From Alicyclobacillus sp. SP_1 (GTDB taxonomy: Bacteria; Bacillota; Bacilli; Alicyclobacillales; Alicyclobacillaceae): a stretch of DNA of 64,000 nucleotides. Below are positions 61,642-64,000 of the stretch, one piece after another. Location: NCBI RefSeq assembly GCF_024706985.1, contig NZ_JAMCCX010000008.1:36535-100534 (forward strand). Reading direction: 5' to 3'. Both the position numbers and the translations under genes were made by a program. The notes under the pieces were generated by a model. It was given only the letters and a program-made list of their open reading frames with translations. It was not told the origin of the DNA and searched no databases. Position 1 is the stretch's first letter, and the number at the start of each line of letters is the position of its first letter.

Positions 61642-62721
61642 TTGGGGCATCGGAGTAAAGAGCTAGTTCATCTTGGTTTCATCGGCGCGGGCAACATCGG
61701 CAAGGTGCATATGGAAGCGTTCCAAGCATTACAAGGGGTCGAATTGACGGCTGTCACGGATGCGATTCGACCGCTGGCAGAGGCTAGCCAAAAACAGTTT
61801 AACATTCTCCGCGTTTACGACACAGCGGCCGAATTATTGAAGGACTCTTCTATGGATGCCGTGGTTATTGGAGTTCCCAATCATCTTCATGCGCCTCTGG
61901 CAGTGGCAGCACTGGAAGCGGGGAAGAATGTTTTGTTAGAAAAACCGATGGCACTTGACGCTGGAGAAGCGAAGGCCATCGTGAGGGCGGAACGCGAATC
62001 GGGCAAGAGGTTGATGATGGGTCATCAAATGCGATGGTCCTCGCCAGCAATGGAAGTCAAACGGCAGGTCGATGCCGGAAGCCTAGGGAGAATCTACACC
62101 GCTAAAGCTGGTTGGATACGGCGCAAGGGGATTCCAGGCTGGGGGACCTGGTTTACCCGTAAAGGGGAGGCTGGTGGGGGACCGCTCATCGACATTGGAG
62201 TACATATGCTTGACCTAGCGCTTTTTTTGATGGGCAATCCTAAGCCGGTGTCTGTGGTTGGTGTCACGTATGCCGAATTTGGACCGGATCGCAAAGGGAT
62301 TGGCAGTTGGGGCAAACCGAATTGGGATGGCTATTTTGATGTGGAGGATTTGGCAACGGCGTTGATTAAGATGGAGGACGGAAGCAGTCTGACTCTCGAA
62401 GTCAGCTGGGCGGTTCATGCACAGACCGATTCCTTGCCGTTCGTACAATTGATGGGGCGGGACGCTGGCGTTTCGCTACGCGGAGAGGAAGGAATATTTC
62501 ACGCCGAGATGTTTGGGAAATCTGTAGACGTTCCGATGTTCTTGGCAGAGCCGGAAGGTGCAGACCGAATGCGCCTCAGCGAACATTTTTTGGACTGTGT
62601 ACGAGAGGGTCGGGAGCCAGTGTCGTCTGCGCTTTCGGGCTTGACGAATCAACTCATTTTGGATGCCATCTATGAATCTTCAAAAACTGGGCGCCAGATA
62701 GAATTGGACTGGTCTTTGTAA
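61642..62721 (+). CDS. Gfo/Idh/MocA family oxidoreductase
   Basis: NAD(P)-dependent sugar or inositol-type dehydrogenase, about 359 residues. The Rossmann motif is LGFIGAGNIGKVHMEAF near the N-terminus; VLLEKPMALDAGEAKAIV contains the catalytic lysine of the EKP motif, and GGGPLIDIGVHMLDLALFLMG carries the family's DIGxHxxD/H signature. The frame opens at GTG 61597, but AAGGAG (61627-61632) lies 9 bases before TTG 61642, just ahead of the Rossmann strand. It probably oxidises a monosaccharide derivative released by the glycosidases. Confidence 0.9.
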   Translation: MGHRSKELVHLGFIGAGNIGKVHMEAFQALQGVELTAVTDAIRPLAEASQKQFNILRVYDTAAELLKDSSMDAVVIGVPNHLHAPLAVAALEAGKNVLLEKPMALDAGEAKAIVRAERESGKRLMMGHQMRWSSPAMEVKRQVDAGSLGRIYTAKAGWIRRKGIPGWGTWFTRKGEAGGGPLIDIGVHMLDLALFLMGNPKPVSVVGVTYAEFGPDRKGIGSWGKPNWDGYFDVEDLATALIKMEDGSSLTLEVSWAVHAQTDSLPFVQLMGRDAGVSLRGEEGIFHAEMFGKSVDVPMFLAEPEGADRMRLSEHFLDCVREGREPVSSALSGLTNQLILDAIYESSKTGRQIELDWSL

Positions 62722-62855
62722 ATTTCAAGGGTAACGTTGCTTCAGGGCCTTGGAACCTGGGGATGCTTCATTTTTACAAGAATGATGCAAGTGCATAAGA
62801 CAAGGATGGGAGGGCTATTTGAAGCTCTCGGAATCGCCCATCGGTGTCGTCAGAT

Positions 62856-62864
62856 TGGTATACT
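62856..62864 (+). promoter_or_regulatory. Extended -10 promoter before the aldo/keto reductase
   Basis: TGGTATACT (62856-62864), extended -10 TGn plus TATACT, 33 bases before the ATG; no clear -35. Confidence 0.5.
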
Positions 62865-62897
62865 GAAGGTAGACACAGGATGGGAGCGTGAGGGTAG

Positions 62898-63875
62898 ATG
62901 AAATACCGTCGACTCGGGCGCAGTGGACTCGAGGTTTCTGTACTCGGACTTGGTACGAACGCTTTCGGTGGTCGGGCAGACAAAGAAACATCGATTCAAA
63001 TTGTGCATCGGGCTCTGGATGTTGGGTTGAATTTTATCGACACAGCCAATGTCTACACAGGAACGCAGTCGGAGACGATTCTCGGAGAGGCGTTGGTAGG
63101 TCGGAGACACGAGGCGGTGCTGGCGACAAAAGGAAGCATGCCGCGCGGAGCTGGGCCCAATCAGCGGGGTTCGTCAAGAGCTCATTTGACGAGGGAGCTT
63201 GAAGGGAGTTTACAGCGACTTCGGACGGATTATGTCGACCTTTACCAAATTCACTCGTTTGACCCGCACACACCCTTGGATGAAACTCTTCGTACGTTAG
63301 ATGACTTTATCTGCAGCGGAAAAGTACGTTACATAGGTGCGTCCAATTATGCTGCGTGGGAACTCATGAAGTCGTTGTCCATCAGCGAGCGGAATCATTG
63401 GAATCGATTTGTCTCGGTGCAGCCTGGGTATTCGCTCGCCGATCGCTGGGTGGAGCATGAATTAATGCCTATGTGCGTGTCAGAAGGCGTAGGTATCATT
63501 CCTTACTTTCCACTCGCTGGCGGCATTTTGACAGGTAAGTATGCTGGGGGAAAAGAGACTGTGCCGAGTGGTTCCCGTGCAGAAAAAGATCCTAACTTTG
63601 CCAACCGTCTAGACCCTGCTCGACTCAAACTTGGGGAAAACGTTGCGGCGCTCGCGGCTTCCCACGGGTGGACAACGACGGCACTGTCACTCGCGTGGTT
63701 GATGCATCAACCGGCTGTGACCACGGTCATCGTGGGCGCCACGCGCACCAGTCAATTGGAAGACAACTTGGCAGCGGCGGAATTAGACTTGTCTCCAGAA
63801 GTTCTTCGAGAACTGCATGAGATGAGCCGGGAATTTCTCTATTCACCTCCGTTTGCCACGTTCCGTTTGAGCTAA
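62898..63875 (+). CDS. Aldo/keto reductase
   Basis: NADPH-dependent barrel oxidoreductase, 325 residues, of the YghZ/Kv-beta-like or general stress protein 69 group. The catalytic tetrad is complete: D48, Y53, K78 and H119 (DTANVY, TKGS, YQIHSFD). The cofactor end shows IVGATRTSQLEDNLAAAEL. GAGCGTGAGGGTAG precedes the ATG. Substrate unknown; its position next to a Gfo/Idh/MocA enzyme suggests sugar or keto-sugar reduction. Confidence 0.92.
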   Translation: MKYRRLGRSGLEVSVLGLGTNAFGGRADKETSIQIVHRALDVGLNFIDTANVYTGTQSETILGEALVGRRHEAVLATKGSMPRGAGPNQRGSSRAHLTRELEGSLQRLRTDYVDLYQIHSFDPHTPLDETLRTLDDFICSGKVRYIGASNYAAWELMKSLSISERNHWNRFVSVQPGYSLADRWVEHELMPMCVSEGVGIIPYFPLAGGILTGKYAGGKETVPSGSRAEKDPNFANRLDPARLKLGENVAALAASHGWTTTALSLAWLMHQPAVTTVIVGATRTSQLEDNLAAAELDLSPEVLRELHEMSREFLYSPPFATFRLS

Positions 63876-63923
63876 TCTTTGTTTCGGTAAGGTTGTTCTG
63901 CAGATTGTTAAAGAATTTGCCTG

Positions 63924-64000
63924 GGCGTTCGAGGCGTTCGAGGCGTTCGAGGCGTTCGAGGCGTTCGAGGCGTTCGAGGCGTTCGAGGCGTTCGAGGCGT
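63924..64000 (+). repeat. 9-bp tandem repeat array running off the window end
   Basis: The unit GGCGTTCGA repeats from 63924 to the last base, 77 bases or about 8.5 perfect copies. The unit length is a multiple of three and has no stop in any frame, so a repetitive peptide (for example Ala-Phe-Glu) could be encoded, but no start codon with SD precedes it here. Its full length is not visible. Confidence 0.9.

Noticed and set aside
63924..64000. CRISPR array
   Set aside because: The unit is 9 bp with no spacers; it is a simple tandem repeat.

Overview
The window reads as chromosome of an endospore-forming Gram-positive bacterium of the Bacillales type, most like the Alicyclobacillaceae. The reasons are a SpoVA sporulation operon with DUF1657 and DUF421 partners, a dnaE/accD/accA/pyk neighbourhood ordered much as in Bacillus, a YutG-type PgpA, a ZTP riboswitch in front of folD, CcpA-type cre sites and lipoprotein binding proteins. 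Genus is an inference; no rRNA or tRNA lies in the window to test it. Genes are dense, mostly on the + strand, with SD-led ATG, GTG and TTG starts and many ATGA/GTGA overlaps. I see no IS element, phage or CRISPR array.

Layout. 1-8.8 kb: tail of an unknown gene, a short dnaE without the OB-fold region, pgpA, a small conserved protein, accD-accA, pyk, and folD (- strand) under a ZTP riboswitch. 9.2-12.2 kb: MFS transporter and an Asp-box lipoprotein. 12.4-15.5 kb: a coupled three-gene operon (GNAT, NSAR/MenC-type enolase, M20 hydrolase) that fits N-succinylamino-acid racemase pathways. 15.9-24.8 kb: an envelope locus with a class B PBP2, a coiled-coil protein, a glycosyltransferase 2 fused to an MshEN (c-di-GMP-type) domain, a GT39-like membrane glycosyltransferase, an exosortase, and a small Ser/Thr/Gly/Pro-rich secreted protein whose C-terminus looks like an exosortase sorting signal. 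This is the best candidate for an undescribed system.

25.1-33.0 kb: cation/proton antiporter, MscL with a C-terminal zinc ribbon, decayed remnants of an ABC permease and a glycerophosphodiesterase, a spoVA2mob-like operon (DUF1657, DUF421, spoVAC, spoVAD, spoVAEb), and an atypical NRAMP transporter behind a clear sigma-A promoter. 33.1-35.2 kb: thiM-thiE and a convergent Nudix hydrolase. 35.4-44.4 kb: a six-subunit hydrogenase-4-like membrane complex that keeps both nickel-binding CxxC pairs, followed without a break by an ArsR-type regulator and a GH1 glycosidase.

45.1-63.9 kb: a carbohydrate island with two sugar ABC importers (binding protein plus two permeases each, no ATPase), each followed by a LacI-type regulator, plus GH2, GH13 and GH31 glycosidases, a Gfo/Idh/MocA oxidoreductase and an aldo/keto reductase. 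Promoters, a full cre match and palindromic operators sit upstream of the importers. The likely logic is import of oligosaccharides, cytoplasmic hydrolysis to monosaccharides and catabolite repression. The window ends inside a perfect 9-bp tandem repeat.
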